Assembly (NCBI RefSeq): GCF_029714325.1
Contig: NZ_CP121666.1
Location: 8,029,001-8,093,000 of the forward strand
Reading direction: 5' to 3'
DNA: 64,000 bases
Source: Bradyrhizobium sp. CB1717
GTDB taxonomy: Bacteria > Pseudomonadota > Alphaproteobacteria > Rhizobiales > Xanthobacteraceae
The translations under genes and the position numbers were made by a program. Each line of letters begins with the position of its first letter. Positions within the stretch are counted from its first letter, which is position 1. Of this stretch, positions 8,833-18,534 are shown in pieces. The notes beneath the pieces were generated by a model, which saw only the letters and a program-made list of their open reading frames with translations, did not search any database and had not been told where the DNA came from.

Positions 8833-9215
8833 ACGACACCTTTGCAGGACGCTGCCTCTGCGGGGCGGTGCGCTTCGAGGCGCGAGGCCGGCCGAAAGGA
8901 GTCTTCTGGTGTCACTGCGATAGCTGCCGCCGCCATTCCGGCGCCCCCGTCAGCGTGTTCGTCGGGTTCGAGAACGACGCTGTCACGGTGATCGAGGGCA
9001 CCATCACCACGTTCAAGTCATCGCCAGGGACCACGCGCGGCTTCTGCTCCCGCTGCGGCTCGACGCTGACCTGCGCCACGGTGCATTTCCCGACGGAGAC
9101 GCACTACCACGTCGGCGCCTTCGACCGGGCAGCGGAGCTGCGACCTGGCAAGCACTTTTTCGCCAATGAGCAACTGCCATGGCTGCGGCTCAACCACCCC
9201 CAGGAAGACAAGTGA
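8829..9215 (+). CDS. GFA / CENP-V family zinc protein
   Basis: A 128-residue GFA-domain protein: CLCGAVRFEA near residue 10, CHCDSCRRHSG near residue 28, and FCSRCGSTL near residue 73, which form the two zinc sites of the family; GAFD and the C-terminal LPWLRL block also fit. Members bind small thiol adducts such as glutathione conjugates; the exact substrate is unknown. The ATG overlaps the stop of the MFS fragment (ATGA), and its own stop overlaps the GTG of the desulfurase gene, so all three were translated as a coupled unit. The position in an arsenic cluster suggests thiol-arsenic chemistry, but this is inference. Confidence 0.85.
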   Translation: MNDTFAGRCLCGAVRFEARGRPKGVFWCHCDSCRRHSGAPVSVFVGFENDAVTVIEGTITTFKSSPGTTRGFCSRCGSTLTCATVHFPTETHYHVGAFDRAAELRPGKHFFANEQLPWLRLNHPQEDK

Positions 9216-10345
9216 CGGCGACAATGCGGCAGATCTATCTCGACTACAACGCGAGCACACCGATCGACCCGGTCGTGGCGGAGGCGATGCGCCCCTTCCT
9301 GGACCATGCGTTCGGCAATCCGTCCAGCGGGCATTGGGCCAGCGCGCCGGCGAAGGCCGGGTTGGATCGGGCTCGCGGCCAGGTGGCCGCACTGCTCGGC
9401 GCGGCACCCGACGAGATCGTATTCACCAGCGGTGGCAGCGAAGCGAACAATCTGGCCATCAAGGGCACGTTCTTCGCGCCGAACCGCCGCGGGGCGCACA
9501 TCATCACCTCGGCCATCGAACATCCCGCGATTCTCGCACCCTGCCGGTTTCTCGAGCGACTCGGCGGTTCGGTCACGTATCTCCCGGTAAACGGGACAGG
9601 CCTGGTCGATCCTGAGGATGTCCGCCGCGCAATTACTCCGCAGACCGCCCTGATCAGCATCATGCACGCGAACAACGAAGTCGGAACCGTCCAGCCGATC
9701 GCGGAAATCGGCGCGATTGCGCGGCAGCACGGAATCCCCTTCCACACCGATGCAGCCCAGTCGGTCGGAAAGATCGCCACCAAGGTGGACGAGCTCGGCG
9801 TCGACATGCTGACGATCGCCGGTCACAAGCTCTACGCCCCGAAGGGCGTTGGCGCGCTTTATCTTAGGCGAGGCACCGAGGTCGAGCCGGTGATCCACGG
9901 CGCCGGCCACGAATTTGGCCGCCGTGCCGGCACCGAGAGCGCTTTGCTCGCAGCGGGGCTCGGGGCGGCTTGTGCGATCGCCGCCGACCTCGCACCCGTG
10001 AGCCGCATTCAGACCCTGCGCGATCGCCTCTGGCAGGCGCTACAGGATAGCTTCGGCGATGGGGTCGCGCTCAACGGCCATCCCACGCATCGCTTGCCCA
10101 ATACGCTCAACGTGTCGTTCGTCGACATGATCGGCGCGGACATCTTAAGCCGGTTGCGCGATGTGGCGGCATCGACGGGTTCGGCGTGCCATTCTGGGCA
10201 GATCGAGCTTTCGCCCGTTCTCGCGGCCATGGGCGTGCCCGAAAGGGTCGCAATGGGAGCGATCCGCTTTAGCCTGGGCAGGTACACTACGGTCGACGAG
10301 ATCGACGAAGTGGTCACAGGTCTCGCCACTATCGCCGCCGTCTGA
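9212..10345 (+). CDS. Cysteine desulfurase family PLP enzyme
   Basis: A 377-residue class V aminotransferase of the NifS/IscS type. It has IYLDYNASTPID at the start, a SGGSEANN phosphate loop, IMHANNEVGT, HTDAAQSVGK with the PLP Asp/Gln, the Schiff-base lysine in AGHKLYAPKG, RAGTES, and the persulfide cysteine in STGSACHSG. It takes sulfur from cysteine and passes it on as a protein persulfide. AGGAAG at 9202-9207 and a GTGA overlap with the GFA gene favour GTG 9212 over ATG 9224. It is not in a nif or isc/suf context; the operon with GFA and MFS genes next to ars genes points to metalloid or thiol stress. Confidence 0.88.
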   Translation: MTATMRQIYLDYNASTPIDPVVAEAMRPFLDHAFGNPSSGHWASAPAKAGLDRARGQVAALLGAAPDEIVFTSGGSEANNLAIKGTFFAPNRRGAHIITSAIEHPAILAPCRFLERLGGSVTYLPVNGTGLVDPEDVRRAITPQTALISIMHANNEVGTVQPIAEIGAIARQHGIPFHTDAAQSVGKIATKVDELGVDMLTIAGHKLYAPKGVGALYLRRGTEVEPVIHGAGHEFGRRAGTESALLAAGLGAACAIAADLAPVSRIQTLRDRLWQALQDSFGDGVALNGHPTHRLPNTLNVSFVDMIGADILSRLRDVAASTGSACHSGQIELSPVLAAMGVPERVAMGAIRFSLGRYTTVDEIDEVVTGLATIAAV

Positions 10346-10355
10346 TCGCTTCGGC

Positions 10356-10979
10356 TCAGTTGAGCCGTTTGGTCGCCAGCACAAGAGCGGGTTCGACGGC
10401 GCCATCCCCGACAACATCGACATCCATACCCGCATGTTCCAGCGCCGTCGATACATCCGCCAAGGCGGGAAAACGGTAGATTTCCGGCGGGAACGATGCG
10501 ATAGCCTTCGGGTCAGCGTTCGTCCGGAACAGCAATCCTAACCGGCCGCCTGGCTTCAGCACACGTGCGATCTCGCGCAGCGACCTCCCGAGATCCTTCC
10601 AGAAATAGAGCACGTGCACGCACTGCGCCTTGTCGAAGGCATCATCGTGAAAAGGTAGCAGCTCCACGCCCGAAAGAACGACCTTCACGCGAGCGGCTTC
10701 GATCAGCGAACGGCTTCGTTGCGTCGCGATCTCGACCATCAGCTGGGAAGGATCCACCCCGCTGATGCGCCCCTGAGGAGCCCGCGCGGCCAATTCCGTC
10801 AAGCTGCGTCCATGACCGCATCCGATATCGAGGACATGGTCCGCCGTACCGATGCGGAGCGCATCCATCACGCGCAAATTCTCGCGCCACGTTTCGCGAG
10901 CCATGATGAAGGCAATGAGCCGGCCTAACAGGCCGCGCGCATCCTGAGCGTGCTCGGCAATGAACTGAGGACGACGCAT
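10356..10979 (-). CDS. Class I SAM-dependent methyltransferase
   Basis: A 207-residue Rossmann methyltransferase of the Methyltransf_11/25 type: motif I LDIGCGHGRS near residue 55, GVDPS acidic loop, LPFHDDAFDKA for motif III, and EIARVLKPGGRLGLLF for motif post-III. It lacks the conserved cysteines of the As(III) methyltransferase ArsM, so arsenic methylation is not supported. The start at ATG 10979 has GCAGGAAC upstream; the frame is open to 11024. It converges on the desulfurase gene with a 10-bp gap. The substrate is unknown. Confidence 0.8.
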   Translation of the reverse strand: MRRPQFIAEHAQDARGLLGRLIAFIMARETWRENLRVMDALRIGTADHVLDIGCGHGRSLTELAARAPQGRISGVDPSQLMVEIATQRSRSLIEAARVKVVLSGVELLPFHDDAFDKAQCVHVLYFWKDLGRSLREIARVLKPGGRLGLLFRTNADPKAIASFPPEIYRFPALADVSTALEHAGMDVDVVGDGAVEPALVLATKRLN

Positions 10980-11395
10980 TGTGAGTTCCTGCGCTTCAAC
11001 AAGGCGGCCCCGAGGATGTCTCAAATCCGCGCGATCGGCTCGCCGAAACTGAACTGCGGCTCGCCGATTCCGAAATCGCTAAAAGAAATCATTGTGTTAG
11101 GGCCCCGAGCCAAGGGCGACCGTCGACATTATGCGGTGGTAGCTCGTCAGAGTCCTTCCACGAGCTCGCCATCCGTGTTGAGCGAGAGCGTCGCCATGCG
11201 ATCTTGCCTGTCCTGGTGTCCTGGCCACGGATCGTGGCGGCGATTGGCTTACCTGAGATGTCATGCTCGCTCTGCATTCGCGAGGTCGGGGTGGATCTTT
11301 CGTGACCTCCGAACTGCACGTCGGGTCATATGACTTACTCGGCCGATCGTAGTCGCAACCTAGAACGACATCGGGCAATTCGGCTTCGAACAGGA
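10980..11395. other. Intergenic, no gene seen
   Basis: About 415 bp with only short ORFs without ribosome binding sites or recognisable protein character. Divergent or upstream promoters for the minus-strand methyltransferase should lie at the left side; no clear box was seen. Confidence 0.4.
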
Positions 11396-11650
11396 TTAGC
11401 TCCGGGAATTCGCTCGGACGGCCGTGCGCTTCCTAGGTTTCAGCAAGCTCACCTTTTTTTCGAATGCCTCCCGGCCCCCGACGACGCTCCCGTCGGCATC
11501 GACGCAGAAATAGAACTCCTTTCCGTAGCTATAGTAGGCCCAGCCATCGGTTGGCCCCTCGACGATCTCGTTCTCCGGCAGGCCGACCTTCATTTCGGTT
11601 ACACCCCGCGCGCGCAGCACTCGGAATGCATCGTTCAGCGTGAACGCCAT
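11396..11650 (-). CDS. Small conserved-type hypothetical protein
   Basis: An 84-residue acidic-then-basic protein with good coding character (WAYYSYGKEFYFCVDADGSV in the middle, KPRKRTAVR at the end). No signal peptide or membrane segment. I do not recognise a named family. The segment WAYYSYGKEFYF-DADGSVVG looks like a short beta-rich fold. It lies 75 bp downstream of the exonuclease gene on the same strand and may be co-transcribed with it. Confidence 0.55.
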   Translation of the reverse strand: MAFTLNDAFRVLRARGVTEMKVGLPENEIVEGPTDGWAYYSYGKEFYFCVDADGSVVGGREAFEKKVSLLKPRKRTAVRANSRS

Positions 11651-11724
11651 CTTCTTAATCCTTGCTCATTTGGCATAACCCGAATCGGGTCGATAAGGCA
11701 CGTCGCGACGCGAATGGTTGCACG

Positions 11725-12621
11725 CTAAATCCTCGTCGAGAAGCGGGAGAAGGCGGTCAATTCCTGGACCCTCGGATCGGCATCGCGGAGATAGATCTCG
11801 GTCCGCAGAAACGCGATCTCGTCGGCGAACGCGGCCTCAGTAACGTCGATGTACCAGGACTTCGGTCGACCGTCGCTGCCGTCGTTCCAGCGATAGCCGC
11901 GGCGTTTCAACGAGTCCTTGAGTTCGAACGGCGACTGCTCCGCCCAGACCCGCAGGGTCTTCCGTCGTGCGGTCTCAAGCAGGAGCGCGAGCGCCGGCGA
12001 TCCGGTCGTCGGCAGTTCGAAAGCGAGAACCTCCAGCAAAGCGTGGCAATCGTCGACTGCCCGGTGCGCCTGGTGGAAGTAGCCAGCTCCGTTCAGGAGA
12101 TAGCCGAGCTGCGAGCCCGCGAAGCGATGTTTGCGCCAGTCGATCTCGCTCATGCTGCAGCCCCAGGCCTTGTGCTCGAGCACGGACCAGTAGCGTTCGG
12201 CGAATTTTCTGTCGAAGCCGCTGTTGTGCGCGATCGTGATGGCCGCGCTTTCGACGAAGGCTGTGACGGCGGCATCGTCAAATTTGTGTCCCGCGACCAT
12301 TTCGTTAGTGATGCCCGTTAGTGCCGTCACTTCCGCGGAGATCGGCACACTCGGTTCGTTAAAGGCGGAGAACGTGTCTCTGACGCCGAGTATCCGCCCG
12401 TCGGCCGCGTAATCAAACTTGACCATCCCGAGCTCGATGATCTCGTCCTTGGCGCAATCGAGGCCGGTGGTCTCGGTGTCGAGAAGAATGCCGGTCCTGA
12501 CCTCCAGTCCCGCAGTTGGGATGTAGGTCGGTCGGGCAACCAGGCGCCGCAGGACCCGGTAGTCGGGCGAGCGGCTCAAGGCTTCGGCCATGGTTGCCAG
12601 ATCGGATGCGTCCTGAAACAT
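11725..12621 (-). CDS. DEDDh 3'-5' exonuclease (DNA polymerase III epsilon type)
   Basis: A 298-residue protein with an exonuclease domain at residues ~40-200. ExoI is LLDTETTGLD (Asp and Glu), ExoII is IAHNSGFDRKF (Asp), and ExoIIIe is HRAVDDCHALLEVL (His and Asp), all present, so it should be active on 3' ends. The C-terminal ~100 residues (ARRKTLRVWAEQSPFELKD, RGYRWND) match the extension of rhizobial epsilon-like exonucleases that are separate from dnaQ. The ORF is open to 12915; ATG 12621 preceded by GAGAAG was chosen because the extra N-terminus is not protein-like. It could act in repair or in defence; nothing nearby decides this. Confidence 0.8.
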   Translation of the reverse strand: MFQDASDLATMAEALSRSPDYRVLRRLVARPTYIPTAGLEVRTGILLDTETTGLDCAKDEIIELGMVKFDYAADGRILGVRDTFSAFNEPSVPISAEVTALTGITNEMVAGHKFDDAAVTAFVESAAITIAHNSGFDRKFAERYWSVLEHKAWGCSMSEIDWRKHRFAGSQLGYLLNGAGYFHQAHRAVDDCHALLEVLAFELPTTGSPALALLLETARRKTLRVWAEQSPFELKDSLKRRGYRWNDGSDGRPKSWYIDVTEAAFADEIAFLRTEIYLRDADPRVQELTAFSRFSTRI

Positions 12622-13061
12622 CACTTCTCGAAAAGGTTGGCGGTTCGGACAATCCGGCGTGTCGCACAATACCGAGGCAGACGCCCCGAGGTATCGGAAA
12701 AAGACGCGATTCGGGGTCTTTTCGGGGGATGTCGGTATGATTGGGTCAGATTGCGGAGGCCCGGTCCGCGTTGCCGCAGCGGCTGCGAATGAGACACACT
12801 GTGAAACCATCCCGAACGCCCCTGGTCGCGCGACCACCCCAAGTTCAGGCAAAGCCGAGCCATGGTGAGCCGGCGGCCTGCTAGATCGCAAAGCATGTGT
12901 GGCGAGCCCGGGCACATGCCCCAGCCGTCCAGATCACCTTCGTCCCCGACGGTTCCCGCTGCGGCTGAAAGCCGGCACCCCGGCCCTCATGATTTTGATC
13001 ATTTTACCGAGCTTGCGCCTCGCCCCGTGCCGTCGGCGAGCGGGATCGTTCGCTCACGCCA
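12622..13061. other. Intergenic, no gene seen
   Basis: About 440 bp. The long ORFs here are upstream extensions or shadows of neighbouring genes. The promoter of the exonuclease gene should lie at the left side. Confidence 0.4.
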
Positions 13062-13406
13062 TCAAGAGCTGAACGACGGTGCCGTGAACTCCCGTGGCGC
13101 CGGCGCGAGCCAATGTGGCGTCTGCGGCGGTCTCAGCGTATCGACCTTCAGGGTGTTCACGCCCGCATTCCACGTCATCCATGGCATCGACTCGAGATGG
13201 GGAATCGGCGGGAGCGCGATCTTCCTTTCGAAGGCGTCGGCCGAACCAGGTTTGCCCGGCATACGATCCGTTCCCCAGGCCGCCAGCGACGGCAGCATGA
13301 GTAGCGCAGTCATGGACGCCGTGAGTATCCGCCGCACCAGGCGTTGCGCGGGGACCATCTGGGATTTCTCTGCCCGAGCGGAGATGATGGTGTGATCGGC
13401 GATCAT
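13062..13406 (-). CDS. Small exported protein downstream of groEL
   Basis: A 114-residue protein with an N-terminal signal sequence: basic RRIL, then a hydrophobic stretch ASMTALLMLPSLA, with likely cleavage near AAWG. The mature part is proline-rich and has no known motif. Ribosome binding site AGGAGG lies upstream of ATG 13406, inside the end of the previous small gene. Its start is one base after the stop of the 44-residue membrane protein gene, so the two are coupled, and both follow groEL on the same strand. I do not recognise the family. Confidence 0.6.
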   Translation of the reverse strand: MIADHTIISARAEKSQMVPAQRLVRRILTASMTALLMLPSLAAWGTDRMPGKPGSADAFERKIALPPIPHLESMPWMTWNAGVNTLKVDTLRPPQTPHWLAPAPREFTAPSFSS

Positions 13407-13407
13407 C

Positions 13408-13542
13408 TCATCCTCCTATCGTTCGAAAAAGACTGATCCAGGCGATCGTGGTGCAGCTCAGGGTGAACATCAGCCAGTGCACGGCCGCTGCTCCATCCGC
13501 CGCTCCATTCCTACGCAGCCTTCGCTGAAGATTTCTGCTCAT
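13408..13542 (-). CDS. Small single-span membrane protein downstream of groEL
   Basis: A 44-residue protein: basic start (SRNLQRRLRR) and one hydrophobic helix (VHWLMFTLSCTTIAWISLF), so N-in orientation is likely. GGAGCTTTCAG precedes ATG 13542. The stop lies one base before the ATG of the next gene. It sits 68 bp after groEL and may be part of the chaperonin transcript. Function unknown. Confidence 0.5.
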   Translation of the reverse strand: MSRNLQRRLRRNGAADGAAAVHWLMFTLSCTTIAWISLFRTIGG

Positions 13543-13610
13543 CTGAAAGCTCCTATTGTCGATGTGTCCTTTCCTGGTTCGAGAGATAGTCCGTTGGCTT
13601 GTCCGCCAAG

Positions 13611-15260
<1,650 letters not shown>

Positions 15261-15268
15261 TCAGCGCT

Positions 15269-15583
15269 TCAAGCGGCCTTCTTCGACGCGGAGGTCTTCT
15301 CGACCACGCCCAGAAGGTCGCTCTCCTTCATGATAAGAAGTTCTTTGCCGTCGATCTTGACCTCCGTACCGGACCATTTGCCGAACAAGACCCGATCGCC
15401 AGGCTTCACGTCGAGCGGCACCAATTGGCCCTGTTCGTTACGGCCGCCCGGTCCGCAGGCGATAACCTCGCCTTCCTGCGGCTTTTCCTTCGCGGTGTCC
15501 GGAATGATGATGCCGCCGGCAGTCCTCTCCTCGGCATCGATGCGTCGCACCAGCACGCGATCATGCAATGGACGGAAATGCAT
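15269..15583 (-). CDS. groES: Co-chaperonin GroES
   Basis: A 104-residue Gro[14 protein letters not shown] at the start, the mobile loop [19 protein letters not shown] that contacts GroEL, and the [14 protein letters not shown] roof strand. Two ATGs are possible; ATG 15583 (MHFRPLHD) has GGGAGG at a normal 6-base distance, whereas ATG 15589 touches it. It forms an operon with groEL. A possible heat-shock (RpoH-type) promoter lies ~70-95 bp upstream. Confidence 0.96.
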   Translation of the reverse strand: MHFRPLHDRVLVRRIDAEERTAGGIIIPDTAKEKPQEGEVIACGPGGRNEQGQLVPLDVKPGDRVLFGKWSGTEVKIDGKELLIMKESDLLGVVEKTSASKKAA

Positions 15584-15651
15584 GCACATCCTCCCTACAA
15601 TTCAGCGATGTCATCAGAACCGGGGCCGTAACCGGCCCTCCGGCAAAATCG

Positions 15652-15679
15652 ACTTAGGCGCGGCAAGAATGCCGTCAAG
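15652..15679 (-). promoter_or_regulatory. Possible RpoH-type promoter of groES-groEL
   Basis: On the minus strand CTTGAC is followed after 15 bp by CCTAAGT, similar to the rhizobial sigma32 pattern CTTGAC/CYTATNT. No CIRCE inverted repeat (TTAGCACTC-N9-GAGTGCTAA) is present. The spacing is slightly short, so this is a suggestion only. Confidence 0.35.
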
Positions 15680-15816
15680 AGGGCTATCGAAAAATTTTCG
15701 CTACGCCGGCAGAAGTTTCCGCGACAAAGTTTGAGGCACGCTTGGGGGCAGCCACTCCAGAGGGGCGGCGGCGGCGCTTGCCGGCTTCCGCAACTCCGCA
15801 GGTCCGTCCCTTCAAT

Positions 15817-16935
15817 TTACGCGGCCGAGGGCGGCGCTTCTGAGGCCGTGTAAGTGGAGGGCGGCCGAACGCGCAGCGAGTGCCGATGACCGGAGCTGGG
15901 CGTCGGAAGCCCGCGAAGCATCCTCTGGTAGATCCGGCCGTACTCCGCCGCCATGCGGACGGAGGAGAAACGTTCCTCGAACCGGGCACGGACGCCCCTG
16001 CGGTCGAGTTGCAGCAATCCGGGAATGGCCGGCACTGCCTCATCGACGTCGGACACGATGCGTCCGGTCAGTCCGTCCTCGACGATTTCCGGGACCGATC
16101 CGCAGCGGAAGGCAAGCACCGGCGTGCCACAGGCCATGGCTTCGATCATGACCAGGCCGAAGGGCTCCGGCCAGTCGATCGGAAAAAGCAGCGCTGCCGC
16201 TTCGCCGAGAAATTCGCTCTTCGCGTTCTCATTGATCTCGCCGATGAACTCAATTCCCGGCTCGTCCAGCATCGGGGCGATGACACCGCGGAAATAGGCG
16301 TCGTCGGCCTTGTCGACCTTCGCAGCTATCTTGAGAGGAAGGCCGGCCGCCCGCGCGATTGCGATGGCGTGGTCGGGACGTTTCTCCGGTGAGATCCGGC
16401 CGAGAAACGCCAGATAGCCGCCTTTCGGATTGTAGCTCGGAATGTGCAGATCGAGCGGAAGGCCATGATAGACCGTCGCCACGAAGTTCGCCCCTGGAAG
16501 CGGCGATCGTTGCGCATTCGAAATTGAAACCAGCGGCATGTCCGCAAACCGGCGGTAGAACGGCATATGATCCGGAAGATCCTGCCTGCCGTGCAGCGTG
16601 GTCAGTGTCCTGCCGCGTTCCGATCGGAACAGCGGAAAATGCAGATAGTCGGAGTGGAAGTGGAGAATGTCGAACTCGTCGGCGCGCTCGCGCACCTTGT
16701 CGAGCATGATCATCTGGTGCGGGAGAGCGTCGCGGACGTCGGGGTCGAGGCGCAGCGCGCGAGGCGTGCAGGGAACGAGCTCGGCGGAGGTGATTGAATC
16801 CTCGCTCGCGAACAGCGTCACTTGGTGGCCCTGTCGGACCAGCTCCTCGGTCAGCCAGGAAACGACCCGCTCCGTTCCCCCATAGAGCCGGGGCGGGACG
16901 CTCTCGAATAGCGGGGCAATCTGTGCAATCCTCAT
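15817..16935 (-). CDS. Glycosyltransferase family 4
   Basis: A 372-residue GT-B fold glycosyltransferase. The start MRIAQIAPLFESVPPRLYGG with GGTERVV is typical of the GT4 subgroup near stress loci; the C-terminal donor site has LAFLGRISPEKRPD, WPEPFGLVMIEAMACGTPV with the EX7E motif, and GSVPEIVEDG. The sugar donor and acceptor are unknown. Its ATG overlaps the stop of rpoH (ATGA, 16932-16935), so it is made in step with the sigma factor, and it is probably part of the heat-stress response, for example in protective glycan or glucoside synthesis. ATG 16935 was chosen over the upstream start of the open frame because of this coupling. Confidence 0.88.
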   Translation of the reverse strand: MRIAQIAPLFESVPPRLYGGTERVVSWLTEELVRQGHQVTLFASEDSITSAELVPCTPRALRLDPDVRDALPHQMIMLDKVRERADEFDILHFHSDYLHFPLFRSERGRTLTTLHGRQDLPDHMPFYRRFADMPLVSISNAQRSPLPGANFVATVYHGLPLDLHIPSYNPKGGYLAFLGRISPEKRPDHAIAIARAAGLPLKIAAKVDKADDAYFRGVIAPMLDEPGIEFIGEINENAKSEFLGEAAALLFPIDWPEPFGLVMIEAMACGTPVLAFRCGSVPEIVEDGLTGRIVSDVDEAVPAIPGLLQLDRRGVRARFEERFSSVRMAAEYGRIYQRMLRGLPTPSSGHRHSLRVRPPSTYTASEAPPSAA

Positions 16936-17879
16936 TTCTGACTCTCCGCAATAGCCGCTGCGCCGCACGGGGGCCTCCATCCGCGGGGAAAGCCAGGAGG
17001 CAATCCATCTAAGCGAGCCCGGAGTGCGGCCCTCATCTTTTGTAGTGCGCGAACCTCGATCTGGCGGACGCGCTCGCGTGACACGCCGAAAATGGCGGAG
17101 AGCTCCTCCAAGGTCTTCGGCTGTTCGGTCAGGAATCGCGCGCCGACGATATGGCGCTCGCGGGGAGTCAGGAGAGCGAGCGCGTCATGCAGCGCGCTCC
17201 TTACCTGATTGCTATCCTCCGCTTCCGATAGCAGCGTTTCCGGGTCTGGGGCCGGATCAATCAGCCAGTTCTGGATTTCCTCGGACCCGTCCTCCCGAGT
17301 CATGGGCAGGTTGAGCGAAGTGTCACCCCGGATCCTCCCGTTCATCTCGACGACCTCACGCGGAGCTACTTTCAGTTCGCCGGCGATATATTCGGCCTGC
17401 TGCGGCGACAGGTCGACGTCCTCGCTTGCAGAAATCCGGTTCTTGAGTTTTCGCAGGTTGAAGAACAGCTTCTTCTGGGCTGCAGTGGTGCCTATTTTCA
17501 CCAGCGACCAGGACCTGAGAATGTATTCGTGGACCGCCGCCTTGATCCACCACATCGCATAGGTCGCGAGCCGAACGCCTTTCTCGGGCTGGAAGCGCTT
17601 CACCGCCACCATCAAGCCGACATTCGCCTCCGAGATCAGGTCGGCGACGGGAAGGCCATAGCCGCGATACCGCAGCGCGAGCTTGGCGGCCAACCGGAGG
17701 TGACTTGTGACCAAGCGATAGGCCGCTTCGCGATCGCCGTGCTCGCGCCAGCGGCGCGCGTACATGGCTTCATCGGCCGCACTCAGCAGCGGAAACTTGC
17801 GAATGGTGGCGAGGTAGCGGGAGAGCCCGCCATCCGAATGGATCGCGGGCAGATTCGATAGAACCGAAAGGGTGCTCAC
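16932..17879 (-). CDS. rpoH: RNA polymerase sigma-32 factor RpoH
   Basis: A 315-residue group-3-like heat-shock sigma factor. Region 2 holds ADLISEANVGLMVAVKRFQPEKG and RLATYAMWWIKAAVHEYIL, followed by the RpoH box variant AQKKLFFNLRKLK, and region 4 holds TLEELSAIFGVSRERVRQIE. It would direct RNA polymerase to heat-shock promoters such as those of groESL and hsp20 here. The start is GTG 17879 with GGAGGAATTGGA upstream. The C-terminal ~25 residues (GFPRGWRPPCGAAAIAESQK) extend beyond usual RpoH and overlap the GT4 gene. Bradyrhizobium species carry several rpoH copies; this one may serve the local island. Confidence 0.93.
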   Translation of the reverse strand: MSTLSVLSNLPAIHSDGGLSRYLATIRKFPLLSAADEAMYARRWREHGDREAAYRLVTSHLRLAAKLALRYRGYGLPVADLISEANVGLMVAVKRFQPEKGVRLATYAMWWIKAAVHEYILRSWSLVKIGTTAAQKKLFFNLRKLKNRISASEDVDLSPQQAEYIAGELKVAPREVVEMNGRIRGDTSLNLPMTREDGSEEIQNWLIDPAPDPETLLSEAEDSNQVRSALHDALALLTPRERHIVGARFLTEQPKTLEELSAIFGVSRERVRQIEVRALQKMRAALRARLDGLPPGFPRGWRPPCGAAAIAESQK

Positions 17880-18401
17880 TCCAATTCCTCCTCAGAGCGA
17901 AGTGGGTTTCGAGCTACCGAGCATGGCTTGGGCCCGGAAACGGCGCCCGAGCGCGTCATGCCGGCGGCGTCCACAGAATGTCGAAGCCGGCGATTTGTTC
18001 CTTCGAGATTTTGAAAGCCAACCAACCAGATAGCGCGGAGCACGGGCCCTGCCGACCGGGGCGCTGGCGCGGAAGACGCAACTGGGCCCGCCCGGTATCG
18101 TGCGAGTTCGGCTTCTTGGCTATTGGGCCGGGCGTCAGAGCGGCATCGCGGCACGACGCCCGAAGTTCTCACGGCGTGACGGTAAAGCTTGTGCTGGCGT
18201 AGTCGTCTAGCTGTCCGCCGTAGGGAAGCCCCGCGCGGCGTCAAGAGGCGTCAAGAGGTGAGAGCTTCGTCATGGCGGCTCGCGCGGGTTGTTGCGCAGC
18301 GCCAAACGTGACCACCCGCGGCTGGCGTTGGTGCGATGCGCGCGGTCTCTCGAGGTCGGGCCAGGACGGCGGAAAAATGCAAATTTGTGCTCGGGTTCGG
18401 T
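17880..18401. other. Divergent intergenic region between rpoH and hsp20
   Basis: No convincing gene. It should hold the rpoH promoter (left, minus strand) and the promoter and leader of hsp20 (right). Confidence 0.45.
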
Positions 18402-18427
18402 CTTGAAGTCACCCCAGACCCTTCTAG
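18402..18427 (+). promoter_or_regulatory. Possible RpoH-type promoter of hsp20
   Basis: CTTGAA at 18402-18407 and a CTTCTAG-like -10 at 18421-18427, 13 bp apart. This lies just upstream of the ROSE-like leader, where B. japonicum hsp genes also have sigma32-type promoters. The match is imperfect. Confidence 0.3.
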
Positions 18428-18450
18428 TTCTTGTGGTGCCAAATGTGAGG

Positions 18451-18534
18451 CGCCGGATGCCGTCAGGGTCCGGCCGAGACCGCCGGAAGTCCCGGCGTTG
18501 CCTCTATCCATGTTGCTCAAGGGAGGATGTGGTT
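18451..18534 (+). promoter_or_regulatory. ROSE-type RNA thermometer in the hsp20 leader
   Basis: The leader ends with TTGCTC (18513-18518) three bases before GGGAGG (18521-18526), the ROSE hallmark in which a U(U/C)GCU strand pairs with the Shine-Dalgarno. The expected CTC/GAG pairs flank a possible G-G pair (18515 with 18526). Upstream is a stable GC hairpin, CGCCGG (18481-18486) with CCGGCG (18492-18497). ROSE elements melt on heating and release translation of small heat-shock genes in Bradyrhizobium. Folding was judged by eye. Confidence 0.65.

Noticed and set aside
10356..10979. ArsM-type arsenite methyltransferase
   Set aside because: The conserved As(III)-binding cysteines are not present; only a general class I methyltransferase is supported.
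15590..15720. Search for a CIRCE element upstream of groES
   Set aside because: No TTAGCACTC/GAGTGCTAA repeat is present; only a weak RpoH-like promoter can be proposed.
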